Of a stretch of DNA of 64,000 bases, positions 1 to 8,808 are shown in pieces (position 1 is the stretch's first letter; each line of letters begins with the position of its first letter). The notes under the pieces were generated by a model. It ran no database searches and was not told the DNA's origin. It saw only the letters and a program-made list of their open reading frames with translations. The stretch spans positions 1 to 64,000 of the forward strand of contig JAGVFW010000014.1 of the NCBI GenBank assembly GCA_020057405.1, in the 5' to 3' direction. Source of the stretch: an archaeon (GTDB lineage Archaea; Micrarchaeota; Micrarchaeia; Norongarragalinales; UBA97). The translations under genes were made by a program, and so were the position numbers.

Positions 1-2
1 AC

Positions 3-566
3 GCCAACTGCAGTTTCGACGTGAACTACTACGCCACGCCAAGCGAAAGCCTCGCAATGGGCTGGCAGTGCAAGATGTACGCCAACGACTCCAGCTCGGC
101 AAGCACAAGCAACGCCACCAACTTCACCATCGCCTCACTCATCGCAATCGTCCTCAACGTAACAACCGTCGACTTCGGCTCAATCTCGCCTAACGCCAAC
201 AACACTGCCGACGTACCGTTTAACGTAACAAACTTCGGCAACGTCATCATAGACGCCAAGTTCGCTGCAAACAACCTCAGCGACGGCACTCCTCCAGACA
301 TCAACGCTTCCAACCTCTGGTACAACATCACTTTCGGCACATCGGGCCTCTTCAAGGCGGTACAAAACTCGTCATCGGGCCCAAGCGGCGTTGACAACAT
401 CGCGAGCTACAACCTAAACGTCAGCTACTCCGGAATGCAGGGCAGCGTCATGGCGGACATCAACCAAAGCAACAAGACCCAATACTTCCGCATACACATC
501 GACACCGGCCAGCCTACGGGCACCTACACTGGCATACTCTACGTAACCGGCACGGCAAACGCATAA
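3..566 (+). CDS. C-terminal part of a secreted Ig-like surface protein (5' truncated)
   Basis: The reading frame is open to the window edge, so the true start lies upstream. The visible 187 residues are rich in Asn, Ser and Thr, with many N-x-S/T sequons, as expected for a glycosylated archaeal surface protein. The end shows a beta-rich segment with the motif GTYTGILYVTGTA, typical of the last strands of an Ig-like or cell-wall-associated domain. No C-terminal membrane segment or basic tail follows, so this polypeptide is either anchored at its missing N-terminus, released, or held by partners. Two further surface proteins follow on the same strand 43 and 83 bases apart, suggesting a surface-protein cluster. 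The specific function is unknown. Confidence 0.75.
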   Translation, partial: ANCSFDVNYYATPSESLAMGWQCKMYANDSSSASTSNATNFTIASLIAIVLNVTTVDFGSISPNANNTADVPFNVTNFGNVIIDAKFAANNLSDGTPPDINASNLWYNITFGTSGLFKAVQNSSSGPSGVDNIASYNLNVSYSGMQGSVMADINQSNKTQYFRIHIDTGQPTGTYTGILYVTGTANA

Positions 567-609
567 GCCGGTTGCTAAGGTTTAAAAAGCAGGGAAGCGA
601 AACAACAAT

Positions 610-1818
610 ATGCAAAGGAATAGGCTAATTGTTTTACTCGCAGTGTTGTCCTTCTTTTTGAGTTCGGCAACTGCCGTGGGCATCTCTCCGGGCAGTGCAA
701 ACGTTGACGGCGTCCTTCGCGGCGGCTATGCTGAAGCGCAGTTCCACGTCTCCAACACTGACGACTTTAGCACCATAATCACGATTAGGACGCTTGGCGC
801 ACAGTCGGGCTGGATAACTTACCCCGGCGGCTCCACGATAACCGTCGGCCCCAAGCAGTCAGCCACCATCGTGGCAGTCGTCAAGCCCCCTGCTGACGCT
901 GGCAATGGCCTGTATAACGTATATATTCGCGCAGAGGCACAGCCCGCCCCGGGCGAGAGCGGCGGCATTGGCGCCAAGATTGCAGTCGGCGTCGAAGCCC
1001 GCCTTTCCATCACTGTTTCAGACCACGAGAGCTTGAGCGTGAATGTTGACCACGTGACAGCCAAGGATGTCGAAGAGTCGTCAACCGGCACGCTTTTCGT
1101 AGGCATGAGAAACGACGGCAACGTGCGCGTCATACCTACGTTCAAAATCTCAATTCTTGACAAGAACGGCAAGGAAGTAAAGACTCTTGAGGCCGATGGC
1201 ATGGAGCTAATGCCCACTACCGTCCAGGAAGTGCCAGTCCAACTTCCCACAACCGACCTCGTGCTCGGGCCGTACACGGCCACGGTACAGACACTCATCA
1301 GGGGATCCAAGATTGACGAGCGCTCGGCGCCGTTTAACATCGTCGAAGTCGGCGGCCTGCGCAAGTTTGGCGAACTCACCGCGCTTACCGCCTCGCCCAG
1401 CGAAGCTGCGGCAGGCAGCCTAGTCAAGGTGACGGCAGCGTTCAAGAACACGGGCAGCCTTGGGCTTGACGCCAAGTTCGTTGGCGAAGTGTATCTCGAC
1501 TCTGCTTTGGCCGCTACCCTGACGAGCGACGAGCTTGCAATCGGAGCCGGCGAGTCAAAGGAATTCAACGTCTTCTTCAAGCCTGAAAAGCCAGGCACTT
1601 ACGCCGTCCGGGGCCGCGTAATCTACAGCAAACGCACCACCGACGACAAGGAAGTCATCGTCAAAGTTTCTAGCAAGGAAGAATCCTTCCCGTGGTCATA
1701 CGCAATTGCAGCGATCGTAGTCCTGGCCGCCATTGCCTACTTTTACACAAGAAAGGGCGCCGCCACGGCAGTAGTCCCAGCGCGCATTCCTGCGGCAAAA
1801 CCGCGCAAGAAACGCTAA
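610..1818 (+). CDS. Membrane-anchored Ig-like surface protein
   Basis: This is a 402-residue protein with a hydrophobic signal peptide (about residues 1-22, ending SSATAVG), at least three beta-sandwich repeats of the CARDB/NEW3 type seen in archaeal envelope proteins, and one C-terminal membrane helix at about 362-379. A short basic tail ends in KPRKKR. The topology is therefore extracellular with the C-terminus in the cytoplasm. The first repeat follows residue 25, and the FKNTGSLGLDAKF and FFKPEKPGTYAV strands mark the last. No catalytic motif is visible, so a scaffold, adhesion or S-layer-associated role is inferred. It lies between two other surface proteins on the same strand. Confidence 0.8.
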   Translation: MQRNRLIVLLAVLSFFLSSATAVGISPGSANVDGVLRGGYAEAQFHVSNTDDFSTIITIRTLGAQSGWITYPGGSTITVGPKQSATIVAVVKPPADAGNGLYNVYIRAEAQPAPGESGGIGAKIAVGVEARLSITVSDHESLSVNVDHVTAKDVEESSTGTLFVGMRNDGNVRVIPTFKISILDKNGKEVKTLEADGMELMPTTVQEVPVQLPTTDLVLGPYTATVQTLIRGSKIDERSAPFNIVEVGGLRKFGELTALTASPSEAAAGSLVKVTAAFKNTGSLGLDAKFVGEVYLDSALAATLTSDELAIGAGESKEFNVFFKPEKPGTYAVRGRVIYSKRTTDDKEVIVKVSSKEESFPWSYAIAAIVVLAAIAYFYTRKGAATAVVPARIPAAKPRKKR

Positions 1819-1901
1819 AGGCCGACGGCGCCATCAGGCTCATTTGCCCCCTCGCATTAGCATTAAAAGCGCCCGACCCACAATAAGACCGTGCAGAAGA
1901 C

Positions 1902-3950
1902 ATGAGCGGAATAACTTTGCGCCATGCCCTGTTGGCAATGGTGTTGATAGCGGCAGTAGCAGGAGTTGTTGCGGGACAACAAGCAGTTGCAACAGCCGCC
2001 ACCGTGCTTAACGCTGTTACCGGCATCGACAACATCACAGTCCTTGGAGACGAGCTGCCCTACACTGGAGGAGTGCAAGTGTTTGCACCGCCCAGCGTGC
2101 CCCCCGGACCAAACTACACGCTTTCAATCACGGCAAACTTGTCAGACCTTAACGGGATTACCGACATTAGCGCGGCCTCAAGCTCGTGCTCGTTTCTCAA
2201 CTCTACAAACGCCTCTTCCTCAGGAATACAGGGCGTGACGCTATATTCCTGCACGCTCCTCTCCTGCATGGCTTCTTGCTCGGTTAACGTCACGTTCCAA
2301 AACCCGCCCGGCCCGGACTACAAGGTTAACGTCACCGCGGTGGATGTCAACGGGAACTCTAACTCCAACTTTTCGTCGGCCATTGAAGTCCTCGCGTCTA
2401 ACTTGCTTCGCGTTGACGCCATCTTCGCCAACGACTCTGGCCCCGAAACTGGCACGCCCGTCGAGTTTTACGTGCTTTGGACTGCCGCCCAGAACTTCAG
2501 CGGCTACATTTTCTCAAGCAACTTCTCCGGCGCATGGGCAAACAACTCGTTTGTGGCAGTCGCCGGCGCAAGACAGAACTGGACGAACTTCACCCTAAAC
2601 GCCCCGTCAACCAACGGCACGTTCGGCTGGATGGCATACGGGAACGACTCCGCAGACAACTGGACCTCGTCGGCAATAGTCTTCCTCTTTGCCGGCGGAG
2701 TGCCGATGAACATCACCTTGTTTAACGAGACCGATTACCCCCAGTCGGGCGTGACTTACGCAGTGCCGCGCACGTACTACTTTAACGTAAGCGTAATCTC
2801 CGGCAACGGCGTGGCCGAAGTGCTCATCGAGTTTGCAAACACCAACTACACTGCCAACAACATCGCCGGAACCGACATTTACACCACCAACTTCAGCGAC
2901 TTGCCTGCAGGCAACTACTCACTCCAATGGTTCGCGCGCGACAGCCGCGACAACTGGAACGCCACCCAAGAACGCAATTACACGGTTAACCCGGCTACCG
3001 GAACACCCACGCCAACGCCAAGCCCCACTCCCGGCGGAGGAGGCGGGGGTGGCGGAGGAGGAGGCGGTGGAGGCGGAGGAGGCGGGAGCCCCAGCACGCC
3101 AACACCAACCCCCAAGCCGGGCGCCAATGGTTCAAACATCTCCCCGACGCCCCAAGTAGGCCCGACGCCAATCGGCGGCAACCGGCCCGGCGGAGTGGTC
3201 TATGACATACCGCGCATCGTCATTAACATTGGCGCAGTCAGGCGAGGCTCATTCCTCGCGTTTAACCCGACAGGGGATACCCTCACCCTTACGGCCGAAG
3301 TGACTGGCTTGGCTCGGGAACTCGTGCGCTTTGACACAACGTCGTTTACCATCTCACCCGGCCAGAGCGCCGAAGTGCAGTACCGCGTGTACGGCAAGCC
3401 CACTTTTGAGCCAGGAGAGTACGACACGGCATTCATAGTCAAGACGCTTGGTGGAGAGCAGATAGTCTCGACCCTGCCGGTAAGGATAGTGCTATTGAGG
3501 CGGCGCGAAAAGCTCGTCGACGTGTTCATCACCCCGGCGGCCCAGACTTTTGAGCCCGGAAGACCAGTGAATGTTGGCATTGATGTTGAGAACCTGGGCG
3601 ACCCGGGACGCGTTGACGCGACTTTGACTACTACCCTCTCCGACGCGGGCGGCAAGCGCGTCTACGAGCTCAACGATTCAATCTCGCTTGAGACAAGCGT
3701 GCACCTGGACAAACGCCTTGACGAACAGACGTCACTGGGCCCCGGAGTCTACAAGGCATCAGCCATAGTCACCTACTTTGACCCCGGCCTGCACCAGTGG
3801 CGCCAGTCGGGCACGACGCGGCTTATTGCAATCGAGCCAGTGGCACAGCCATTCATCTGGCCCGCAGTCGCCATTTCCTTCGTCATCCTGGCGGCCCTCT
3901 TCTACATCATGCGCCGCTACTGGACCGCCCGGCGCCAAGCACGGGCGTAG
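1902..3950 (+). CDS. Large membrane-anchored surface protein with Thr-Pro/poly-Gly hinge
   Basis: This is a 682-residue protein with an N-terminal signal segment (about residues 8-28) and an Asn/Ser/Thr-rich ectodomain carrying many N-glycosylation sequons. A Thr-Pro stretch leads into 18 consecutive glycines (residues 378-395) and a second Thr-Pro stretch. A distal half of two beta-sandwich domains follows (about 430-640, with EPGEYDTAF and EPGRPVNVGIDVENLG strands). A membrane helix lies at about 655-673 with an Arg-rich tail. The hinge separates a glycosylated outer half from a CARDB-like inner half. No enzyme motif is seen. It is the third surface protein of the left-end cluster, and a structural or adhesive role is inferred. 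Confidence 0.8.
   Translation: MSGITLRHALLAMVLIAAVAGVVAGQQAVATAATVLNAVTGIDNITVLGDELPYTGGVQVFAPPSVPPGPNYTLSITANLSDLNGITDISAASSSCSFLNSTNASSSGIQGVTLYSCTLLSCMASCSVNVTFQNPPGPDYKVNVTAVDVNGNSNSNFSSAIEVLASNLLRVDAIFANDSGPETGTPVEFYVLWTAAQNFSGYIFSSNFSGAWANNSFVAVAGARQNWTNFTLNAPSTNGTFGWMAYGNDSADNWTSSAIVFLFAGGVPMNITLFNETDYPQSGVTYAVPRTYYFNVSVISGNGVAEVLIEFANTNYTANNIAGTDIYTTNFSDLPAGNYSLQWFARDSRDNWNATQERNYTVNPATGTPTPTPSPTPGGGGGGGGGGGGGGGGGGSPSTPTPTPKPGANGSNISPTPQVGPTPIGGNRPGGVVYDIPRIVINIGAVRRGSFLAFNPTGDTLTLTAEVTGLARELVRFDTTSFTISPGQSAEVQYRVYGKPTFEPGEYDTAFIVKTLGGEQIVSTLPVRIVLLRRREKLVDVFITPAAQTFEPGRPVNVGIDVENLGDPGRVDATLTTTLSDAGGKRVYELNDSISLETSVHLDKRLDEQTSLGPGVYKASAIVTYFDPGLHQWRQSGTTRLIAIEPVAQPFIWPAVAISFVILAALFYIMRRYWTARRQARA
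3001..3120 (+). repeat. Low-complexity ACNCCN / GGN tract encoding Thr-Pro and poly-Gly linker
   Basis: Short imperfect repeats encode Thr-Pro dipeptides on either side of an uninterrupted run of 18 glycine codons (3033-3086) that mixes GGA, GGC, GGG and GGT. The tract is in frame with the surface protein around it and makes a flexible hinge. Such a tract may vary in length by slippage, although the mixed codons reduce this. Confidence 0.85.
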
Positions 3951-3984
3951 ACGGTTTAAAACCTTGAAAAAACACAATAAAACT

Positions 3985-4530
3985 ATGAAACCCACTCCAC
4001 CGGCTAGCCCGAAGAAGGTCATCTTCATCGGCCGCTTCCAGCCGTTTCATAAGGGCCACGAGGCGGTCATCCGCGATATCGTAGGCCAGCTTGAGAAGAC
4101 AGGCGGCAAGCTTACGGTAGGCATCGGCAGCGCAAACGAGAGCCGAAACGAGCGCAACCCCTTCACGCTAGCGGAACGCAAGGTGATGCTGGAGTTGGCT
4201 CTCTCCGACATCCTCCACAAGATTGACATCATCGCAATCAATGACAAGTACGATGACGCCAAGTGGACGGCGCAAGTAAAGTCGCTTGGCGACTTTGACG
4301 CATTCGTATCCACTAACAAAAACGTCAAACGCTGCTTGGGCAAGATCGGGGGATTGGCGAAACTCGAGCACCCCGCCCTGCTTAACCGGGCCGAAGTGCA
4401 GGCAAAACACGTCCGCCAAAAGAAAGCCCAGGGCGAGGATATCACCGACTTCGTGCACCCCAAAGTCGCAGCCTACCTAGACGAAATCAACGCCGAAAGG
4501 ATAATCCGGGAAAGCGGCGCTTCCGGCTAA
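3985..4530 (+). CDS. nadM: Nicotinamide-nucleotide adenylyltransferase
   Basis: This is a 181-residue archaeal NMNAT that joins NMN and ATP into NAD. The nucleotidyltransferase signature GRFQPFHKGHE (about residues 16-26, with HxGH) and the ESRNERNPFTLAERK segment are clear. The start chosen is the ATG at 3985, since upstream codons of the frame run back into the previous gene. The usual late motif ISGTxxR is not conserved: the matching stretch reads VQAKHVRQKKAQGED, keeping only the Arg. The C-terminus PKVAAYLDEI fits the family. The gene converges on nadE, the next enzyme of the pathway, and their stop codons overlap. The family call is firm; the effect of the degenerate second motif is unknown. 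Confidence 0.9.
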   Translation: MKPTPPASPKKVIFIGRFQPFHKGHEAVIRDIVGQLEKTGGKLTVGIGSANESRNERNPFTLAERKVMLELALSDILHKIDIIAINDKYDDAKWTAQVKSLGDFDAFVSTNKNVKRCLGKIGGLAKLEHPALLNRAEVQAKHVRQKKAQGEDITDFVHPKVAAYLDEINAERIIRESGASG

Positions 4531-5279
4531 AGCAGGCAAACCGGCGCCATCACGAGCTTGTGGCGGCCGGCGGCCATCTTCTTTTCAACTAGTTTTGCCG
4601 TCTTTAGCGGCGCGCCGGTCTTCTTGGCCGCCTGGGCAGGCGTCATGCAGTGGTCATTCATCTCATGCAGCAGCTTGTCGAGCACGGCGTAAGTGACGCC
4701 CAACTCGCCCTCGTCAGTCTGGCCCCTCCAAAGGCCCGCTGTGGGCGGGGCCCGGATTATTGGGTCGGGAACGCCTAAGTAGACTGCCAGCTCGCGCACT
4801 TGCGTCTTGTACAAATCACCGATGGGAAGGAAGTCGACTCCCCCGTCGCCGTATTTCGTGAAGTAGCCAGTCAAAAGCTCGCTCTTGTTTCCAGTGCCGA
4901 CAACGAGTAGGCCCAAGGAATTGGCAAAATAGTAGAGCAAGGCCATTCTCGTTCGCGGGCGCAGGTTGGCGCCGGCGAGTTTTGAGCCCGGCTTGCCCCC
5001 GGCTAGGGCAAACGACCTCAAGATTGGCGTGATGCCGACGCTTTTGTACTCTATGCCCAAGCGTTCAGCATACTTTTCGGCCTGCAAGCTAGCCTGCCAG
5101 TCCTCGTTCATCAAAAGCGCCAGCACCCGCGATTTGCCAAGCGCGCGAACGCACAGGGCTGCGACAACGGCGGAATCAACGCCGCCGCTTAAGCCCACGA
5201 CAACGCCCTTGGCGCCGGCGGACTTGACTTGGGTGCGGATGAACGCCTCTAGCTTGCGGGAAATTCCTGCGGGTTCCAT
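4527..5279 (-). CDS. nadE: NH3-dependent NAD+ synthetase
   Basis: This 250-residue enzyme amidates nicotinate adenine dinucleotide to NAD+ using ATP and ammonia. The PP-loop SGGVDSA is at residues 31-37. Other signatures are GTGNKSELLTGYFTKYGDGG and the phosphate/ammonia loop around APPTAGLWRGQTDE. There is no glutaminase domain, so free ammonia is the expected nitrogen source. The start is the ATG at 5279, which gives the standard family N-terminus; an extension to 5363 is possible but has no family support. It lies 23 bases downstream of the membrane-protein gene on the same strand. It is convergent with nadM, overlapping it by 4 bases so that the two stop codons interlock. Confidence 0.95.
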   Translation of the reverse strand: MEPAGISRKLEAFIRTQVKSAGAKGVVVGLSGGVDSAVVAALCVRALGKSRVLALLMNEDWQASLQAEKYAERLGIEYKSVGITPILRSFALAGGKPGSKLAGANLRPRTRMALLYYFANSLGLLVVGTGNKSELLTGYFTKYGDGGVDFLPIGDLYKTQVRELAVYLGVPDPIIRAPPTAGLWRGQTDEGELGVTYAVLDKLLHEMNDHCMTPAQAAKKTGAPLKTAKLVEKKMAAGRHKLVMAPVCLL

Positions 5280-5302
5280 AACTTGGTTTATCGCAGCGTG
5301 CT

Positions 5303-6073
5303 TTAAAACAGTTGTTGGCCGGGCACTACGGAGAGGAAAAAGACGACTAGCGCTATTCCCCAAAGCAAGCGCAGCGTGCGGTTGGTGGAGAAGGGCACGA
5401 CGAAGAGGACGAAGAGGGCATGCATGACGAAGAGGAAGGGATAAAGCAAGAGAGCCAAGAGCCGGGCGAGGAACCCGCCTTCTAGCTTGCCCCAGTAGCT
5501 GCGGTTAAGGGCCATTCGCGAGACGCGCAAGTCGGGCTTGCTTGGAAACGAGTAGATGGCAAAAGCGAAGCCCACCCAGACGGCAACGGCTCCCCAGAGC
5601 CACTCGGTGACTCCAATGCCGCTTGTCCTAATGACATTAAAGCCGTCCTGCAAGAGCCACAGTGCAAGCAGGTTGTTGATGAGTAAGGGCGCAATCGAAA
5701 TTAGCACTGACGAGCTGCCGCGCACGCGCTGGTGCATGACGTGGCCCCCGCGGGGACTCCAGAACACGACTTCGGCAACCCAGGCGCCCGAGAGTTTTGC
5801 GACAAGGTAGTGGGAGAGCTCGTGCATGATGAGGCCGGGAAAGAACCAGTAGTGCATGTTGAACCCAAGGCGCATCAGGGCATAGCCCTCGAAAACGTCC
5901 TCGTGCGCCTCGTCAAGCGACATTTCGGGCGCGGGCTGCTGTGCCGGGCTCTCTAACGCGTGGGACTTTTCGGGCGAATGCGCCTTCTGGCCAGCGTGGT
6001 GCTCGTCGGGCGAGTGCTTCTTCTCGTCCGAATGCTTCTCGTCTTGCACTGTCGAGTGGTGCTTGTCGGCCAT
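5303..6073 (-). CDS. Integral membrane metalloprotease-like protein with His-rich N-terminus
   Basis: This is a 256-residue protein. Residues 1-50 are highly charged and His-rich (KHSPDEHH, HSPEKSH), which could bind metal. At 84-88 the sequence HELSH matches HExxH, set at the edge of the first membrane segment as in M50-type intramembrane zinc proteases. Further hydrophobic segments follow, and several membrane spans are predicted over residues 72-256. A third zinc ligand of the usual M50 NPDG type is not obvious, so protease activity is inferred only from HExxH. It may alternatively be a DUF3267-like zincin. It is divergent from the next small gene, with start codons about 50 bases apart, and upstream of nadE in the same direction. 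Confidence 0.65.
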   Translation of the reverse strand: MADKHHSTVQDEKHSDEKKHSPDEHHAGQKAHSPEKSHALESPAQQPAPEMSLDEAHEDVFEGYALMRLGFNMHYWFFPGLIMHELSHYLVAKLSGAWVAEVVFWSPRGGHVMHQRVRGSSSVLISIAPLLINNLLALWLLQDGFNVIRTSGIGVTEWLWGAVAVWVGFAFAIYSFPSKPDLRVSRMALNRSYWGKLEGGFLARLLALLLYPFLFVMHALFVLFVVPFSTNRTLRLLWGIALVVFFLSVVPGQQLF

Positions 6074-6095
6074 GAGAGGTATTTCCTGAAGTGAG

Positions 6096-6103
6096 TTTAT
6101 ATT
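6096..6103 (+). promoter_or_regulatory. TATA box for the 105-residue protein
   Basis: TTTATATT lies with its centre about 28 bases before the ATG at 6127. That is the archaeal spacing for a transcript starting at or next to the start codon (leaderless). This supports 6127 as the start over the in-frame codon at 6091. Confidence 0.55.
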
Positions 6104-6126
6104 CGTTTGCGGGCATTAATCATTTC

Positions 6127-6444
6127 ATGGAATTCGTTTTTGCCGTGACCGGCGACAAGCAGGGCAGCCTCAAAAAAGTGCTTGAGGAAGACGCTTACGC
6201 CAAGGACTCTTTCGGCACCCTGGGCTACACGCTAAAGGAAAGCAGCTCGGTTGGGCTAAAGGGAGGCAAGTACATCGTTTTCTTCAAGACCGACGACGCT
6301 GCGCTCGCGGCAAAGCTGAAAGAGCGCCTCGCAAAAGTCGAGGGCATCGAGGAGCTTACTGGCGCAGACAAGGACGCAGTCGTAAGCGCAATCAATGCCG
6401 AGGCGGACACTGCCGCAAGCGGTTTTGGCAGCATCTTCGGCTAA
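6127..6444 (+). CDS. Small conserved-looking protein of unknown function
   Basis: This is a 105-residue soluble protein starting at the ATG 28 bases after a TATA box. It has an alternating beta/alpha pattern: an initial strand MEFVFAVTG, a helix, a strand pair around GGKYIVFFKTDD, and a helix with LKERLAKVEGIEEL. The tail is Ala/Gly-rich. The fold pattern resembles a small ferredoxin-like (ACT or EF-1beta-like) domain, but I do not recognise the family. It is divergent from the HExxH membrane protein and followed by an antiporter gene. Codon use matches its neighbours, so it is probably a real gene. Confidence 0.7.
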   Translation: MEFVFAVTGDKQGSLKKVLEEDAYAKDSFGTLGYTLKESSSVGLKGGKYIVFFKTDDAALAAKLKERLAKVEGIEELTGADKDAVVSAINAEADTAASGFGSIFG

Positions 6445-6507
6445 GTCTCAATCCCCGAATTGTTTAAATAAGATTAGCGCCTGCTTTAGCCGGGAAGTGG
6501 GCTATAG

Positions 6508-7728
6508 TTGGACTCAATACTCGTAATTGGCATCATCTTGTTTGCAGGGTTTGCCGCCAACCTTGCATTTAGCCGCACCAGAATTTCGCAGGTCCTCCTA
6601 CTCATTGCGTTTGGCCTCTTCCTTGGCTATGCCCTTGGCTTGGCAGGCACGCCCGCTGCCGCAAGCCTCGCTTCCTTCACGCCGTTTTTGGGCGCACTTG
6701 CACTCATCATCCTGCTTTTTGACGCCGGCATCACACTAGACGTCTTCATGCTAGTGCGCGTGCTTCCCCGCGCGACTGCATTCACAGTAGCAGTCTTTGC
6801 CATCACGGTTGCCGCATGCGCCTCCCTTGCGCACTTTGCGCTCGGCTGGGACTGGCTCTTGGGCGTGCTTTTGGGCGCGGCCATTGGAGGCAGCAGCTCG
6901 GAAATAGTCATGGCGATAGTGAGCAAGGCCGGCGGCGTTGGGGAGTACACGCGCTCGCTCCTTGCCCTTGACTCTGCTCTCACCGATGACTTGTCCATAA
7001 TCACGGCCTTTGCCGCAGTGCAATTGCTTGCAGCCAAGGGTACAGTCAGCCTGCAGTCGGCAACCAGCCTTCTTGCCGCTGCGTTCTCAATTGCCTTGCT
7101 TGCGGGCGCCATTGCAGGCCTCGCTTGGCTTTGGGTGCTAAAGCGCCTCTCCAAAAACCACTCGACTTACGTCCTCACACTCGCTGCCCTCTTCGTGCTC
7201 TACGGCGCAGTCCAAACAATAGGCGGAAGCGGCGGCCTCGCCGTGCTCTCATTCGGCCTGGTGCTTGGCAACGCCAAGCGCGTTGGTGACTTCTTCAAGT
7301 TTGAGGGAGGCTATGGTATGGGCGAACGCATTCCGGAATTCCACGAGGAAGTATCCTTCCTCACGCGCACTTTCTTCTTCGTCCTGCTTGGCCTGCTCAT
7401 CAACCCGGCAGGGATAACGCCAGCAATTGCCGCCTTCGCTCTTGCCCTCACTGCCGCCATAGTCGCCGCGAGGTTAGTTGGCCAAAAACTCTTCCTCTCC
7501 GGCCAGCCCGACAGCCGCCTGGTCGTCATGCTCGTCCCCCGCGGCCTGGCGGCAGCAATCATCGCAGGCATGCCCGCAGCCAGGGGCATTCCCGCACCTG
7601 GATTCACTGAAACCGTCCTAGTTGTCATAGTCGCCACCAACATCATCGCAAGCGCCGGCCTCATGCTCCACCGGCCGGCAAAACCAGGCCCGCGCGTGGT
7701 GTCCGCCAGAACCGCCCGCCTCAAATAA
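6508..7728 (+). CDS. CPA2-family cation/proton antiporter (membrane domain only)
   Basis: This 406-residue hydrophobic protein has about 11-12 membrane spans. It shows antiporter landmarks: LLFDAGITLDV in the third or fourth span, GGSSSEIVMAIV, and the paired Asp of ALDSALTDDLSII, which in this family carries the transported cation. It probably exchanges Na+ or K+ for H+ across the cell membrane. There is no C-terminal TrkA-N nucleotide-binding domain. The start is a TTG at 6508, preceded at about -45 by an A/T-rich TATA-like stretch (TTTAAATAAG). A second, diverged member lies at 51056. Ion specificity cannot be read from the sequence. Confidence 0.85.
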   Translation: MDSILVIGIILFAGFAANLAFSRTRISQVLLLIAFGLFLGYALGLAGTPAAASLASFTPFLGALALIILLFDAGITLDVFMLVRVLPRATAFTVAVFAITVAACASLAHFALGWDWLLGVLLGAAIGGSSSEIVMAIVSKAGGVGEYTRSLLALDSALTDDLSIITAFAAVQLLAAKGTVSLQSATSLLAAAFSIALLAGAIAGLAWLWVLKRLSKNHSTYVLTLAALFVLYGAVQTIGGSGGLAVLSFGLVLGNAKRVGDFFKFEGGYGMGERIPEFHEEVSFLTRTFFFVLLGLLINPAGITPAIAAFALALTAAIVAARLVGQKLFLSGQPDSRLVVMLVPRGLAAAIIAGMPAARGIPAPGFTETVLVVIVATNIIASAGLMLHRPAKPGPRVVSARTARLK

Positions 7729-7809
7729 GTGAGCATCTAGGACACTTGGACGCGCAACGCCAACCCAAGCGCTCTTTTTTAAAGCGGTTTCCGTAATTGC
7801 TAACGGGAA

Positions 7810-8769
7810 ATGATCCGTGCTTTCATCCACACTGGCGGGGACAAAATCAAGGAGACTAGCGACGCCGACGAGATGGCGCGCGAGATAAAGGCGGCCAAGC
7901 ACACGATTTGGGTTGACTTTGAAAAGCCCACTGAGAAGGAGCTTGGCTACTTGCACTCGAAATTCGGCTTCCACCCGCTCACGCACGAGGACGTGATGCA
8001 CGAGAACCAGCGGCCAAAAATCGACGATTACGACAAGTACGCCTTCATCGTCGTTCGCGGCGTTGGCGAGGGCGGCGTTGAAGACACTTCGCAGCTCAAC
8101 ATCTACCTTAGCCGGACTTTCATCGTCACGGTCAACAGGCGGCCGATTATGGGCGAGGAGGAAGTCATTGCTAAAGTCAGGCGAAACCCGCTCATCCTCA
8201 AGCGCGGGCCGGACTTTGTTGCCTACAGCCTGCTTGACGCGGTTGTAGACGAGTTCTTTCCCGTACTGCAGGACCTTGACGACAAGCTTGACGACATCGA
8301 GGACAGGATTTTCGTCAAGACCGACATCAAGACGCTAGAAAAGCTCTTCAAAATCAAGCGCCGCGTCATCGCCGTGCGCCGCGTGGCCTGGCCAATGCGC
8401 GACATCCTCAACATTCTCGCCCGCCGGGACTTCCGCTTCATCAAAGCCGACAACGCGATTTACTTCCGCGACGTATACGACCACCTCGTGCGCATTAGCG
8501 AAATGACCGACACGCTGCGCGACATGATAACAAGCGGCATGGAAGGCTACCTCAGCGTGATTAGCAACAACTTAAACGTCATCATGAAGAAGCTCACCGC
8601 AATCACCGCACTCATCATGGTTCCGGCCCTCATCGCCGGCATTTTCGGCATGAACTTCGACAACATCCCCGAACTGCACGGCGAGTGGGGATTCTACTGG
8701 TCGCTCGTGCTCATGTTCCTTGCGGTCGTCGCAACCTTCGCCTACCTAAAGTGGAACGACTGGGTCTAA
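7810..8769 (+). CDS. corA: CorA-family magnesium/cobalt transport protein
   Basis: This 319-residue CorA protein forms a pentameric channel for Mg2+ and related ions. A cytoplasmic alpha/beta domain leads into long charged helices (about 150-255). Two C-terminal membrane segments follow, the first ending with the diagnostic GMN motif at residues 280-282 and the second ending in a short basic/aromatic tail. Length and layout are normal. A TATA-like stretch (TTTTTTAAAG) lies about 30 bases before the ATG. A candidate C/D box RNA follows its stop codon by about 40 bases. The preceding gene is another cation transporter. Confidence 0.95.
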   Translation: MIRAFIHTGGDKIKETSDADEMAREIKAAKHTIWVDFEKPTEKELGYLHSKFGFHPLTHEDVMHENQRPKIDDYDKYAFIVVRGVGEGGVEDTSQLNIYLSRTFIVTVNRRPIMGEEEVIAKVRRNPLILKRGPDFVAYSLLDAVVDEFFPVLQDLDDKLDDIEDRIFVKTDIKTLEKLFKIKRRVIAVRRVAWPMRDILNILARRDFRFIKADNAIYFRDVYDHLVRISEMTDTLRDMITSGMEGYLSVISNNLNVIMKKLTAITALIMVPALIAGIFGMNFDNIPELHGEWGFYWSLVLMFLAVVATFAYLKWNDWV

Positions 8770-8808
8770 GGAAAGAAGTTAATTCCTTTCGCCCCCTCAA
8801 CTAGTGTT

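Noticed and set aside
819..1598. Long open frame on the minus strand opposite the 402-residue surface protein
   Set aside because: It is Ser/Pro/Thr-rich nonsense with no start signal and lies wholly inside a well-supported plus-strand gene; GC-rich codons leave the antisense frame open by chance.
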